64,000 nt of DNA from Bacillus sp. N13C7 (GTDB taxonomy: Bacteria; Bacillota; Bacilli; Bacillales; Bacillaceae). The stretch is taken from positions 494,829 through 558,828 of the forward strand of contig NZ_JALAMO010000007.1 in assembly GCF_026790065.1 (NCBI RefSeq). Direction: 5' to 3'. Each line of letters starts with the position of its first letter. Position 1 is the first letter of the stretch. This document shows positions 15,430-24,098 of the stretch, piece by piece. Below the pieces are notes generated by a model. That model was not told the DNA's origin and did no database searches. It worked only from the letters and a program-made list of their open reading frames with translations. The position numbers and the translations under genes are program-made.

Positions 15430-16623
15430 GTGTCCAAGAAGAAAAAATGGCTTATTGGCGGTGCAATATGTGCCGGAGTGCTTGTATTGGCAGGGATCGG
15501 CGCCGGCGGTTTTTACTTTTTTACCCACATGAACCAAGTTGCCGTATCATCAGAGCCCTATGCTGAATCGGTAGCGGTATACATGGGCGGAGAATCAGAA
15601 TCAGGCCAAACGTTTTCTGGAAAGGTTGAACCAGAGAAACAGCAGAAAGTATACATAGATTCAGAAAAAGGCAGCATTAAAAAAACATACGTCAAAGAAG
15701 GCGACCAGGTCAAAAAAGGCGATAAGCTTTTTGAGTATGAGGGTGAGGATCATTCTGACGAAGTTGAGCAAGCCAATTTACAAATCGAAATGACAAACCT
15801 GCAAATCAGCCGTTTGCAAAAATCAATTACGGAAACGGAAAAGAAACTGAAAACGGCCGGGAAAGAAGAGAAATCACAGCTTCAAGATGAACTTGATCAG
15901 GCCAATTTCGATTTGAAAACAAGCCAGCTTGAACTGAAGCAGCACCAAAAGGAGCTTGCTGCCCTGACGAAAAACAAAGGTTCCAATGTCATTACAAGCA
16001 AGCATGATGGGATCGTTCAAAGCGTCAATCAGGATATCGCTGACGGGGCAACAGGTGACCAGGCAGCAGGACCGTATATCCAAATTGTTTCGACGGGCAA
16101 ATATCTAGTCAAAAGCCAAATCAATGAGCTGTTAATGGACACTATCAAAAAAGGCAGCAAAGTGAGAGTCACGCTGAAAACAGGCGGTGAAGGCGAGTGG
16201 AAAGGAAAGGTCACCTCGATCGGCAAGCTTCCTGCGGGAGCAGGCGAGGGAGAGGAATCAGAAAGTTTTGCTGAAGAAGAAATGAATCCTCAATCCTCTA
16301 ACTATCCTTTCACCATTTTATTAGACAGCCATAAGGGTCTTGAAGTCGGCTATCATGTCAACATCGAAGTAATGAGTGATGATGCTGATGCGGACAAGAT
16401 CAAGCTGCCGTCCGACATGGTGATTCAGGATGATGGCGAACCGTATGTGTGGAAAGCTGATGAGGAGCAGAAGGCGATCAAACAGCCTGTTGAAATCGGG
16501 GAGACTGATGAAAATGACATGGTAGAAATTAAGAGCGGCCTGACGCCGGAAGATTATGTGATCTATCCTGATCCCGCGGTCAAGGAAGGAAAGCAGGTTA
16601 CAGTCAATGCTGACACTGAATAA
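15430..16623 (+). CDS. yvrP: Efflux membrane-fusion (HlyD/MacA-type) subunit YvrP
   Basis: 397 aa, GTG start behind AGAGGAGATCG. It has an N-terminal membrane anchor (WLIGGAICAGVLVLAGIGAGGFYFF), a lipoyl/barrel-sandwich half (KGSIKKTYVKEGDQVKKGD), a long coiled-coil hairpin at about residues 110-185 rich in Q, E and K, and the second half starting near HDGIVQSVNQD. Such subunits link an ABC permease to export across the Gram-positive envelope. It overlaps yvrO by 17 nt, giving a tight operon. The substrate is unknown. Confidence 0.88.
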   Translation: MSKKKKWLIGGAICAGVLVLAGIGAGGFYFFTHMNQVAVSSEPYAESVAVYMGGESESGQTFSGKVEPEKQQKVYIDSEKGSIKKTYVKEGDQVKKGDKLFEYEGEDHSDEVEQANLQIEMTNLQISRLQKSITETEKKLKTAGKEEKSQLQDELDQANFDLKTSQLELKQHQKELAALTKNKGSNVITSKHDGIVQSVNQDIADGATGDQAAGPYIQIVSTGKYLVKSQINELLMDTIKKGSKVRVTLKTGGEGEWKGKVTSIGKLPAGAGEGEESESFAEEEMNPQSSNYPFTILLDSHKGLEVGYHVNIEVMSDDADADKIKLPSDMVIQDDGEPYVWKADEEQKAIKQPVEIGETDENDMVEIKSGLTPEDYVIYPDPAVKEGKQVTVNADTE

Positions 16624-17296
16624 TATTTCGAAATCGTACAAGCTGGGAAAAGAAGAAGTTCCAATCTTGAAACATATCAATCTGACTGTCCAGGCTGGTG
16701 AGTTCCTGGCTATTATGGGGCCTTCCGGTTCTGGAAAGTCAACGCTGATGAATATCATCGGATGCTTGGACAGGCCGACCTCCGGAACCTATACGCTTGA
16801 CCAGATAGATATTTTGAAAGGGAAAGACGGTGCCTTAGCCGAGATACGCAACGAATCAATCGGATTTGTGTTTCAAACCTTTCATCTCCTGCCGCGCCTG
16901 ACCGCGCTGCAAAATGTCGAGCTGCCGATGATCTACAATAAAGTGAAGAAAAAAGAGAGAAGGCAAAGAGCTTATGAAGCGCTGGAGAAGGTCGGTTTAA
17001 AAGACAGGGTCTCTTACAAGCCGCCAAAGCTGTCCGGCGGACAAAAGCAGCGGGTGGCGATAGCGAGGGCTCTTGTCAATCAGCCAAGGTTTATTTTAGC
17101 TGATGAACCTACCGGGGCGCTTGATACCAAATCAAGCGAACAAATTTTGTCGCTGTTTTCTGAACTCCATCAGGAAGGCAAGACCATTATTATGATTACC
17201 CATGACCCGGACGTCGCCAAAAAAGCTGACAGAACGGTTTTTATCAGGGATGGAGAACTGGTATTAGATGAGAGAGGGGACATCAGCCATGCTTGA
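16607..17296 (+). CDS. yvrO: Efflux ABC transporter ATPase YvrO (MacB/LolD type)
   Basis: 229 aa ATPase with Walker A GPSGSGKST, signature LSGGQKQRV, and DEPTGALDTK after Walker B, the usual wording of the MacB/LolD class. It begins inside yvrP and overlaps yvrN by 8 nt. It energises YvrN for export of an unknown compound or for envelope stress relief. Confidence 0.92.
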   Translation: MLTLNNISKSYKLGKEEVPILKHINLTVQAGEFLAIMGPSGSGKSTLMNIIGCLDRPTSGTYTLDQIDILKGKDGALAEIRNESIGFVFQTFHLLPRLTALQNVELPMIYNKVKKKERRQRAYEALEKVGLKDRVSYKPPKLSGGQKQRVAIARALVNQPRFILADEPTGALDTKSSEQILSLFSELHQEGKTIIMITHDPDVAKKADRTVFIRDGELVLDERGDISHA

Positions 17297-18518
17297 AAAT
17301 ATCCGAATCTCCTTTCAATCGATCTTCTCTCATAAATTAAGATCGATTCTGACAATGCTCGGTGTCATTATCGGCATAGCGGCAATTATCGCAATTGTTT
17401 CGTTGCTGAAGGGCCAAAGCGAGCAATTAAAGCAAAGCATGATCGGCATGGGAAATAACGCCATCAATGTTGTCTACCAGCCGTCGGGCGGGGAAGAGGA
17501 GGGCGGCGGCTCTCAGGTTTCATATACGTCCGCTCCGCCTGTAGCCGAAGAAACAGTAAAAGCGATTAAATCTGATCCTATGGTCAAAGGATTATCCTTA
17601 TATTATTTGTCTGAAGGCGCTAGTGTTTTTCACTTAACAAATGTCTCATACCCTCAAGTGTACGGAGTTGACGATGATTACTTCGATATGTTCCCAATCC
17701 GTATAACTGAAGGGAGAAAACTGACAGAACACGATTTAAACAGTACACACCAAGTGGTGATGATCAATGAAGCTGCAAGAGATGAACTGTTTCCAGACGG
17801 AGACGCGCTGCATAAAAACATTGAGATGAATGGTGTGCCGTTTAAGGTTGCAGGCGTTTTTAAAGAAAAAAATCAGCAGGAAAGCATGTTTGAAGGAGAT
17901 TACGCAAACCCGGTGTTGTATGTTCCGAAAAAAGTGTGGCCGCTCATTGAAGGATTTGATGCACCAACGCAAATTGCCGTACAGGCCGATTCTTCTGAGC
18001 ATATCCAAGAAGCCGGTGTAATGGCTGCGGATCTTTTAAACCAAGGGCTGTCAGATGCTGAGCTGGAAAAAGCAGAGTACAGTGTGATGGATCTTCAGGA
18101 GATCGCGCAGGAAGTGGAATCCTTTAATCAGTCATTTGCATTGCTGCTTGGCGGAATCGCCAGTATTTCACTTTTGGTTGGCGGTATCGGCGTCATGAAC
18201 ATTATGCTCGTTTCCGTAACGGAGCGCACGAGGGAAATCGGGATTAAGAAAGCGCTCGGTGCCAAGCGGCGTGTGATTTTATTTCAATTTTTAACTGAGG
18301 CTGTCGTGCTGACAAGTATTGGCGGAATACTCGGTGTGCTGGCAGGCTTCGGCATTGCTAAGCTGCTGACGGTCGTTTTTCCGATGCCTTTTATTGTCTC
18401 CGTTCCGGCGGTTGTCGGAGCACTTATCTTTTCAATGGCAGTCGGCATTATTTTCGGCTTGCTGCCGTCCATCAAGGCATCGAAGCTTCAGCCTGTAGAC
18501 GCGCTTCGCTATGAATAA
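17289..18518 (+). CDS. yvrN: Efflux ABC transporter permease YvrN (MacB type)
   Basis: 409 aa. It starts with MLENIRISFQSIFSHKLRS, the usual amphipathic entry of FtsX/MacB permeases. One membrane segment is followed by an extracellular domain of about 220 residues, then three C-terminal segments with the conserved NIMLVSVTERTREIGIKKALGA coupling motif. The ATG at 17289 lies inside the end of yvrO. It completes the YvrPON system; no regulator gene is directly adjacent, although YvrHG lies 3 kb away. Confidence 0.92.
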   Translation: MLENIRISFQSIFSHKLRSILTMLGVIIGIAAIIAIVSLLKGQSEQLKQSMIGMGNNAINVVYQPSGGEEEGGGSQVSYTSAPPVAEETVKAIKSDPMVKGLSLYYLSEGASVFHLTNVSYPQVYGVDDDYFDMFPIRITEGRKLTEHDLNSTHQVVMINEAARDELFPDGDALHKNIEMNGVPFKVAGVFKEKNQQESMFEGDYANPVLYVPKKVWPLIEGFDAPTQIAVQADSSEHIQEAGVMAADLLNQGLSDAELEKAEYSVMDLQEIAQEVESFNQSFALLLGGIASISLLVGGIGVMNIMLVSVTERTREIGIKKALGAKRRVILFQFLTEAVVLTSIGGILGVLAGFGIAKLLTVVFPMPFIVSVPAVVGALIFSMAVGIIFGLLPSIKASKLQPVDALRYE

Positions 18519-18553
18519 AAAGAACGCATCCAATCGGAATGCGTTCTTTTTTT
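18516..18553. terminator. Bidirectional terminator yvrN / yvrL
   Basis: Stem AAAGAACGCATTCC-type: AGAACGCAT pairs with ATGCGTTCT around an internal CC/GG and a short loop, with A- and T-runs on either side. Confidence 0.88.
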
Positions 18554-18962
18554 AGCTTGGAAGAGCCGAGTTGCATTTGTCTAAAACCAGAAAAACGGCT
18601 GCGACGATCATTTCTTCTGTGGTGGATAGCCAGATGTCGCTGATCAATTGGTCTGTTGTATGAGCAGTCATCCACAAAAACAGCAGCTGTACAATTCCGG
18701 CAAGAAGAATGAATAGACGTTTTCCTGTTTTGAAAAATGTAAAACTATGTATCATCAGGCGTTCAAATGGTTCAAAGCATAACCCGAGAACAAGGAACAT
18801 CACGGCAAAAAGCAGGACATGAGCTGCTGAGCGGTAGCTCGTTCCCGCTAAAGAAAACAACGTGAACATGATTCCAAAATAGGTTAACACCACTGCTGCT
18901 GCAGCCAGCACGTACTGTACGGAAAGCCGCAATAAGCGTTTAGAAGAAGTTTGATGTTTCAC
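18552..18962 (-). CDS. yvrL: YvrL, membrane inhibitor of the SigO system
   Basis: 136 aa with four predicted membrane segments (YVLAAAAVVLTYFGIMF, AAHVLLFAVMFLVLGL, LFILLAGIVQLLFLW and MIVAAVFLVLD). In B. subtilis, YvrL is reported to keep SigO-RsoA dependent expression low, as a membrane anti-sigma-like protein. It is the last gene behind yvrJ and oxdC, separated from oxdC by a 60-nt spacer with a strong hairpin. Confidence 0.85.
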   Translation of the reverse strand: MKHQTSSKRLLRLSVQYVLAAAAVVLTYFGIMFTLFSLAGTSYRSAAHVLLFAVMFLVLGLCFEPFERLMIHSFTFFKTGKRLFILLAGIVQLLFLWMTAHTTDQLISDIWLSTTEEMIVAAVFLVLDKCNSALPS

Positions 18963-18982
18963 TGGTTCAGCTCCTTTTTAGC

Positions 18983-19012
18983 GCTTGCAGAGAACGAGTG
19001 CTCTCTGCAAGC
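18983..19012 (-). other. Hairpin in the oxdC-yvrL spacer
   Basis: Perfect 11-bp inverted repeat GCTTGCAGAGA / TCTCTGCAAGC with an 8-nt loop. On the oxdC-yvrL strand no T-run follows, only GCTAAAAAGGAGC with the yvrL ribosome site. An mRNA stabiliser, processing site or partial attenuator is more likely than a full terminator. Confidence 0.7.
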
Positions 19013-19022
19013 TGCAAGTCTA

Positions 19023-20180
19023 TTATTTCCTGCATTTCTTTTTTATTACCGGATGTTTCTCTTTCGAAAGGACATTGGTAAAGTCATTGCCTAAGTCAAT
19101 GTGCGCCTGAACAAATTTTTCAGGAAGCATGGCAAGCCATTGGTTTAAGGAGACATCGGCATAATGATCGTCTTTGAAGATTTCTAAAAAGACAAGCGGT
19201 TCATCCCCGATGTTTTCAACGTAATGACCCATAGCAAATGGAACATATCCGACATCACCGGCCTGATAGTTAAACGTTCTGGCATGGCCGTCAGATGCAA
19301 AAACGGTCATTCTTGCTTTGCCCGAAATGTAATATTGCCATTCGTGAGTATTCGGATGCCAATGCAGCTCTCTCATGGCGCCGGGCTCCACCGTCACGAG
19401 CGCGGATGCGATCGTTTTAGACACTGTGAAGTTTGTCGAATCTGCAATGTACACCTTTCCCCCTTCTGATTCAATCGGCTCCTGTTCAAGAAGGCGGTAA
19501 GTAAACGGGTAAGGGACCTCGCCGTTCGGCCCTTCCACAATGTCATCTTTTAAACTGCCTGGGAGTTGGTTTTCAAATATATATTTTTCTTTGCCAGGCA
19601 AATTGGCGATTTCTTCTTTTGTCACACCAAAATTCGCAGCAATGACGTCTTTAGGGGTGTGGGCAAGCCAGTCAGTCAGCTGGAACGTGCTGTTTTCGGA
19701 GAACGATCCATCGTCAAACACGAGCAGGAACTCGGCACCTTCATCCAGCGCTTGAATGGAGTGAGGCAGGCCAGACGGGAAGTACCAAAGATCTCCTTCT
19801 CCTACATCATCGATAAAGCTGCGCCCTTTTTCATCGACAATTGTGACTCTTGCGCTACCGTAAATCATATAAGCCCATTCTGCCTCTTTATGCCAATGCA
19901 GCTCGCGAATGGCACCTGGCTTCAGCCGCATATTTACGGATGCGAGGTTTTCTGAAATCGGCAGCTCCCGTACAGTGACTTCACGGGCATATCCGCCCTT
20001 TTCTAATCGGTTATGAGTATCAGAGAACGAAAACTTCATATTGCTGACGGTGCCATGATCGGTTTCAGGCGGAACGAGCATATCAGGATTTTGCCGGTCT
20101 CTTTCAATATTGCGCGGGATTTTCACCGTTGCTCCTTTGTCCCCTCTGATTGGCTGCGGAATATCATTTTGCTTTTTCAT
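19023..20180 (-). CDS. oxdC: Oxalate decarboxylase OxdC
   Basis: 385 aa bicupin enzyme that converts oxalate to formate and CO2 with manganese and oxygen. Each cupin carries the metal set: RELHWHKEAEWAYMIYG in the first and RELHWHPNTHEWQYYISG in the second, with the lid SENSTF (Ser-Glu-Asn-Ser with the catalytic Glu) in the first half. The C-terminus ends in a basic cluster. The gene is the main known output of SigO-RsoA and is expressed on acid stress. Its leader of 120 nt carries a SigO-like element and a GAAAGGCCTTTC palindrome. Confidence 0.96.
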   Translation of the reverse strand: MKKQNDIPQPIRGDKGATVKIPRNIERDRQNPDMLVPPETDHGTVSNMKFSFSDTHNRLEKGGYAREVTVRELPISENLASVNMRLKPGAIRELHWHKEAEWAYMIYGSARVTIVDEKGRSFIDDVGEGDLWYFPSGLPHSIQALDEGAEFLLVFDDGSFSENSTFQLTDWLAHTPKDVIAANFGVTKEEIANLPGKEKYIFENQLPGSLKDDIVEGPNGEVPYPFTYRLLEQEPIESEGGKVYIADSTNFTVSKTIASALVTVEPGAMRELHWHPNTHEWQYYISGKARMTVFASDGHARTFNYQAGDVGYVPFAMGHYVENIGDEPLVFLEIFKDDHYADVSLNQWLAMLPEKFVQAHIDLGNDFTNVLSKEKHPVIKKKCRK

Positions 20181-20259
20181 GTAATTTTCTCCTCCTTAAA
20201 AATAAATGTGTGAACAGAAAGAGAAGGTGAAAGGCCTTTCGTTTTCCCTTCTGTCTTGT

Positions 20260-20282
20260 TAAGTGAAAAAAAACAGTGAAAC
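20260..20282 (-). promoter_or_regulatory. Candidate SigO-type element before oxdC
   Basis: Minus strand: GTTTCAC followed by a T-run and TTCACTTA. It is a shortened version of the longer element seen before yvrJ and sigO, so I rate it lower than those two. Confidence 0.45.
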
Positions 20283-20300
20283 GTCAACTTCGATTGAAAA

Positions 20301-20456
20301 TTAATTTTTTGCTTTCTGATCTTTCAGCTCTGTCATCAGTTCTATAAGCTGATCAAACTTTTTCTCAAATCGTGTCAGCAGGTACATGGCAATCAGCGCA
20401 GGAAACCCCAGATTGCCAATCTGTTTGACAACTTCCTCTATAAAAACCTGATCCAT
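20301..20456 (-). CDS. yvrJ: YvrJ family small membrane protein
   Basis: 51 aa: MDQVFIEEVVKQIGNLGFP, a single hydrophobic segment (ALIAMYLLTRF), and a charged tail. It belongs to the YvrJ protein family. The ATG follows AAGGGAGGTATTTTCC; a longer frame upstream lacks a ribosome site. It is the first gene of the SigO-controlled yvrJ-oxdC-yvrL strand, and its function is unknown. The size suggests a membrane helper, perhaps for signalling to YvrL, but that is speculation. Confidence 0.82.
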   Translation of the reverse strand: MDQVFIEEVVKQIGNLGFPALIAMYLLTRFEKKFDQLIELMTELKDQKAKN

Positions 20457-20493
20457 GGAAAATACCTCCCTTCTTTTTTGGCAGTCATGTATG

Positions 20494-20523
20494 TAAGTGA
20501 AGGAAATCCAAGAAAATGTAAAC
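20494..20523 (-). promoter_or_regulatory. SigO-type promoter element of yvrJ
   Basis: On the minus strand, GTTTAC, a T-rich octamer, GG, ATTTCC, TTCACTTA. It matches the element before sigO on the other strand, apart from a 1-nt spacing difference. SigO is known to drive yvrJ and its own gene. Confidence 0.6.
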
Positions 20524-20562
20524 TGCAGGAGCATTCACGAAATCGCTAGTCAGAAAGTAGTA

Positions 20563-20591
20563 GTTTACTTTTTTTTGCTTTCCTTCATTTA
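20563..20591 (+). promoter_or_regulatory. SigO-type promoter element of sigO (autoregulation)
   Basis: GTTTAC (20563-20568), T8, GC, TTTCC, TTCATTTA (to 20591). This is the divergent twin of the yvrJ element, 40 nt away. The conserved parts probably contain the -35 and -10 determinants, but which is which cannot be told here. Confidence 0.6.
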
Positions 20592-20612
20592 ATTTAGTAG
20601 GGAGGCGGTTTG

Positions 20613-21185
20613 ATGGACTATCAAGGTCTTTTGCGGTCAAAATGTAAGGAGATAATGAAGCATCCCATCGTGAAGCATTTTTTGAGCAACCCTCAGCATT
20701 ACCGTTTGTTCAAAAACATAATGGAAAGCCCGAACGAAAAAGATGCAAAATCATTGGACGAGCAATTTAAGCAATTTTATAAGGAGATTCGCATCGTCAA
20801 GTATATGAATTCTATGATTCGCATCTTTTCTATTGATTTTGATAAGCGGGTTCGCAAAAACCAAAAACGGTATCCGCTGACGGTCGATCATCCGGAAGCA
20901 GGAGAACGCCTGCCTTCCGAAGCGGGAAGCGATGCGTTTGAGGCATTTTTAGACCGGCAGGATGATTTGAGCCAGCATGTCCAGGATTATCAGCTCTATC
21001 AAGCGATCCAGAAGCTGACTGACAAACAAAAAAGTGTGCTGACGAAAGTTTATCTTCATGGTGCCACGATGCAGGAGATTGCGGATTCATTAGGGGAGTC
21101 CCGGCAAAACATCTCCAACATTCATAAAAAGGGGCTTGAGAATATCAGAAAGCAGCTCGCGGCGCAAAAAAAGGGGGAAAAGTAG
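20613..21185 (+). CDS. sigO: RNA polymerase sigma factor SigO
   Basis: 190 aa. The C-terminal 50 residues are a sigma region 4 (LTDKQKSVLTKVYLHGATMQEIADSLGE, SRQNISNIHKKG), which should read the -35. The N-terminal half lacks a convincing region 2. In B. subtilis SigO needs RsoA, encoded next, to form an active two-part sigma factor. ATG 20613 is 7 nt after GGAGG; TTG 20610 is closer to it. It is divergent from yvrJ. Confidence 0.92.
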   Translation: MDYQGLLRSKCKEIMKHPIVKHFLSNPQHYRLFKNIMESPNEKDAKSLDEQFKQFYKEIRIVKYMNSMIRIFSIDFDKRVRKNQKRYPLTVDHPEAGERLPSEAGSDAFEAFLDRQDDLSQHVQDYQLYQAIQKLTDKQKSVLTKVYLHGATMQEIADSLGESRQNISNIHKKGLENIRKQLAAQKKGEK

Positions 21186-21187
21186 CT

Positions 21188-21424
21188 GTGAACGGCCAGT
21201 TTGAACAAAAGAAACAAAACGACGACGTGTATGACATTGAACATCTGATTGCATGCTTCTCACCGATGATCAGAAAAAAACTCAGCAATACGTCCTATCA
21301 AGAAAGAGAAGATTTAGAGCAGGAGCTGAAGATCAAAATGTTCGAAAAGGCTGATATGCTTTTATGCCAGGACGTTCCGGGGTTTTGGGAGTTTATTTTG
21401 TATATGATAGATGAGAACTCATAA
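21188..21424 (+). CDS. rsoA: RsoA, co-sigma factor of SigO
   Basis: 78 aa, GTG start 3 nt after sigO. The segment IACFSPMIRKKLSNTSYQER, EDLEQELKIKMFEKAD resembles sigma region 2, the part SigO lacks. RsoA is known to bind both SigO and the RNA polymerase beta' clamp and to be required for oxdC transcription. The tight spacing gives equal production of both halves. Confidence 0.9.
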   Translation: MNGQFEQKKQNDDVYDIEHLIACFSPMIRKKLSNTSYQEREDLEQELKIKMFEKADMLLCQDVPGFWEFILYMIDENS

Positions 21425-21445
21425 CTTTTATCATCTGAAAATATG

Positions 21446-21478
21446 AAAAAACGGGAACTTCCATGTTCCCGTTTTCTG
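21446..21478 (+). terminator. Terminator of sigO-rsoA
   Basis: Stem AAAACGGGAAC / GTTCCCGTTTT with a 6-nt loop, followed by CTGTTT. Confidence 0.88.
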
Positions 21479-21532
21479 TTTGTCATGCCCGGCAAGACTC
21501 TTCCTATTCAAAAATGTACCAAAAATAAACGA

Positions 21533-21538
21533 TATAAT
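21533..21538 (+). promoter_or_regulatory. -10 element of yvrHG promoter
   Basis: Perfect TATAAT 40 nt before the yvrH start; no clear -35 at 17 nt. Confidence 0.45.
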
Positions 21539-21577
21539 GATAAGATGAAAAAAACAGTGACAGAAAGGAACATAAAA

Positions 21578-22291
21578 GTGGAAAATGCGTCAATTTTAAT
21601 CGTAGACGATGAGAAAGCGATTGTGGATATGATCAAACGCGTTCTCGAAAAAGAAGGTTATCGAAATATACTTGATGCGCCAAGCGCAGAGGAAGCGATT
21701 CCGGTTGTGAAAGCCAATAAGGTTGATTTGATCATTCTGGATGTCATGATGGGCGGAATGTCCGGTTTTGAAGCCTGTACGCTGATCAGAGAGTATTCAG
21801 ACGCTCCGATTTTTTTCCTGACGGCAAGATCATCCGACGCGGATAAACTGTCGGGCTTCGCGGTTGGGGCTGATGACTATATTACAAAACCATTTAATCC
21901 GCTGGAATTAGCAGCGCGGATCAGGGCGCACCTCAAGCGCACATATCAGCCGAAAGAAATGAGCTCAACTCAAACCTTTACATATGATTATTTTACATTC
22001 TCTCCGCAAAATGCCGAGCTGATCGTAGGCGGGGAAGCCGTTGCTTGTTCAGCTCAGCTTTTGCAGCTTTTGCAGTATTTTTGTGAACACCCCAATGTGG
22101 TGCTCTCCAAAGATCAAATTTATGAAAAAGTTTGGGGCTATCCTTCCTACGGTGATAACAACACCGTCATGGTTCATATCCGCAAGCTTCGGGAAAAAAT
22201 CGAACGCGATCCGAGCAATCCGGAGTATATTGTAACTGTTCGCGGTCTCGGCTATCGTTTTATCCCAAATCCTGAAGGCAAGCGGCCATGA
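21578..22291 (+). CDS. yvrH: Response regulator YvrH (OmpR family)
   Basis: 237 aa from GTG 21578 (MENASILIVDDEKAIVDM), which follows GAAAGGAAC. The receiver domain occupies residues 1-120 with the acidic pair DDE, phosphorylated Asp in IILDVMMGG, and Lys in YITKPF. A winged-helix OmpR effector domain ends with VRGLGYRF. It pairs with the kinase YvrG, whose ATG overlaps its stop by 4 nt. Reports link YvrGH to cell-surface maintenance and to several envelope genes including sigX and wprA; that is outside knowledge. Confidence 0.93.
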   Translation: MENASILIVDDEKAIVDMIKRVLEKEGYRNILDAPSAEEAIPVVKANKVDLIILDVMMGGMSGFEACTLIREYSDAPIFFLTARSSDADKLSGFAVGADDYITKPFNPLELAARIRAHLKRTYQPKEMSSTQTFTYDYFTFSPQNAELIVGGEAVACSAQLLQLLQYFCEHPNVVLSKDQIYEKVWGYPSYGDNNTVMVHIRKLREKIERDPSNPEYIVTVRGLGYRFIPNPEGKRP

Positions 22292-24030
22292 GGTTAAGAT
22301 GGAAGTTTCTGTTTCACTTTTTCGGGCAGATGCTCATTGTGATCCTGTTGCTTACGATTATGCTTGTTGCATCGTTTTTCTATTTGGACGCTCGATTTAG
22401 CGATGCGGAATCCAATTCTGGGCTGACAAAGGCAACGACCGATACACTTGAAGCATATCTCGATGTAAACGAAGACGGATCATGGGAAGTGGATAATTTT
22501 CTGAAGAAATCTGTCGATAAACAGCATGGCTGGATGCAAATCATTGATTCCGAAGGGAAAACAGATTATTCCTACAGCGTGCCGAAAGACGTGCCCGGCA
22601 CGTATACCAAGAAAGAGCTTCTGTCTATTTATAAAACCAAAAAGCTTCATAACTATAAGCTGAATTATTGGGCCATCAATATTGAAGATAAGTCGTATCT
22701 TCTATTGTCCGGCTGGAAATCAAAGAGCGAACAGCTGCTGACTTCCGTTGAAAAGCGCGAACAAAAAATAGATTCTCTAGCACATTATAAGTCCAGTACC
22801 ATCGACTATATTAAACGGGCAAAGGGCGCTATTTACCTGTTAGACAGCAATGGAACCATACTCGACAGCATCAACAGCACTAAGAGTGAAAGAAAAACGA
22901 TGAACCAGCTGGAGCTCCTTAAATACAGCTCTAAGCCTTGGAACTATAAGCGGGAAATCTCCGTTAAGATCCTCAATAAAGACAGATGGATGGTCGCCAC
23001 GGTTCCGAACCCTGTCTATGTGACCGATCAGGAGTTTAACAAATCGTTTCTGAAGGTTGTGCTAAAGGCGATGTTCCTGATTATGGGGGTTCTGTTTCTG
23101 TATATCATTTGGATGACCGTTTGGTATATGTTCCGATTCGGGCTGCCGATTTTTCACACGATTAAATGGCTGGTCAATCTATCAAAAGGGAAGCTTGAGG
23201 AACCGAAAAACCGGAAAGGCCGTCCTGTCAGCAAAAACAAAAAGGGGAAAATCAAACAGCCGTACCGCTTCTTCGGTGAGATTTTTGAATCCATGGATCA
23301 GCTGACTGAAACGCTGAGACGGGATAAAAGAAACAGGGAAAAAATCCAGGCCACAAGGGAAGAATGGATTGCCGGTTTGTCGCATGACTTAAAAACACCG
23401 CTCAGCAGCATTTACGGCTACAGCATGATGCTTGAGTCGAAGCAGTATGACTGGTCGCCGGAAGAAGTGAAAGAAATGGGACAGGTTGTCAGAGAAAAAT
23501 CTGAATATATGTCCAAGCTGATTGAAGACTTAAATTTAACATATCGGCTGAAAAATGATGCGCTTCCTATTGAGAGAAAGCTCACAAGCCTTATCCCGTT
23601 TTTTAAAAATGTCATTGAGGATTTCAAGAAAAATCCTTTTTCTGAAGGGTATGATATCTCCTTTGTTTCCAAAGAAGAGCATATTGAATTTGCGCTTGAT
23701 GAGGCGTGGTTCAGGCGCATTTTAGAAAACCTGCTTGGGAATGCTGTGAAGCATAATGACAAAGGAACAGAGATTCAGGTCATTCTGGAACAAACAAAAA
23801 ACCACATTTCTTTGAAGGTTAAGGATAATGGGAAAGGAATGGATGAAGAAACGATTACCCATTTGTTTAACCGTTACTACAGGGGGACGAACACAAAAGA
23901 TCCATCCGCTGGAACGGGCCTCGGGCTCGCTATTGCCAAGGAGCTTGTCCATCTGCATAACGGGACGATCCATGTGAACAGCAGGATGAACATTGGAACT
24001 GTCATTACCATCCTTTTCAAAAAACAATAA
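22288..24030 (+). CDS. yvrG: Sensor histidine kinase YvrG
   Basis: 580 aa membrane kinase: first membrane segment near residues 8-32, a large extracellular sensor domain to about residue 250, second segment (AMFLIMGVLFLYIIWMTVWYM), a HAMP-like linker, then GLSHDLKTPLSSIYGYS with the phosphorylated His, and the ATP domain with NLLGNAVKHNDKG, DNGKGM and GTGLGLAIAKELV. The extracellular domain is unusually long, with no recognised ligand motif. It is coupled to yvrH by ATGA overlap. Confidence 0.94.
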   Translation: MRLRWKFLFHFFGQMLIVILLLTIMLVASFFYLDARFSDAESNSGLTKATTDTLEAYLDVNEDGSWEVDNFLKKSVDKQHGWMQIIDSEGKTDYSYSVPKDVPGTYTKKELLSIYKTKKLHNYKLNYWAINIEDKSYLLLSGWKSKSEQLLTSVEKREQKIDSLAHYKSSTIDYIKRAKGAIYLLDSNGTILDSINSTKSERKTMNQLELLKYSSKPWNYKREISVKILNKDRWMVATVPNPVYVTDQEFNKSFLKVVLKAMFLIMGVLFLYIIWMTVWYMFRFGLPIFHTIKWLVNLSKGKLEEPKNRKGRPVSKNKKGKIKQPYRFFGEIFESMDQLTETLRRDKRNREKIQATREEWIAGLSHDLKTPLSSIYGYSMMLESKQYDWSPEEVKEMGQVVREKSEYMSKLIEDLNLTYRLKNDALPIERKLTSLIPFFKNVIEDFKKNPFSEGYDISFVSKEEHIEFALDEAWFRRILENLLGNAVKHNDKGTEIQVILEQTKNHISLKVKDNGKGMDEETITHLFNRYYRGTNTKDPSAGTGLGLAIAKELVHLHNGTIHVNSRMNIGTVITILFKKQ

Positions 24031-24043
24031 ACATGTGGTTTGG

Positions 24044-24093
24044 ACACCTCTTTGCCGGGAATAACAATATATAGACTGAAGCTAAAGAGGTGT
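24044..24093 (+). promoter_or_regulatory. Inverted repeat that masks the yvrE ribosome site
   Basis: ACACCTCTTT (24044-24053) and AAAGAGGTGT (24084-24093) are perfect 10-bp complements around a 30-nt loop. The right arm is the ribosome site of yvrE (GAGG 24087-24090, ATG 24099). In RNA the hairpin would hide the site, pointing to translational control. Confidence 0.6.
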
Positions 24094-24098
24094 AACAC

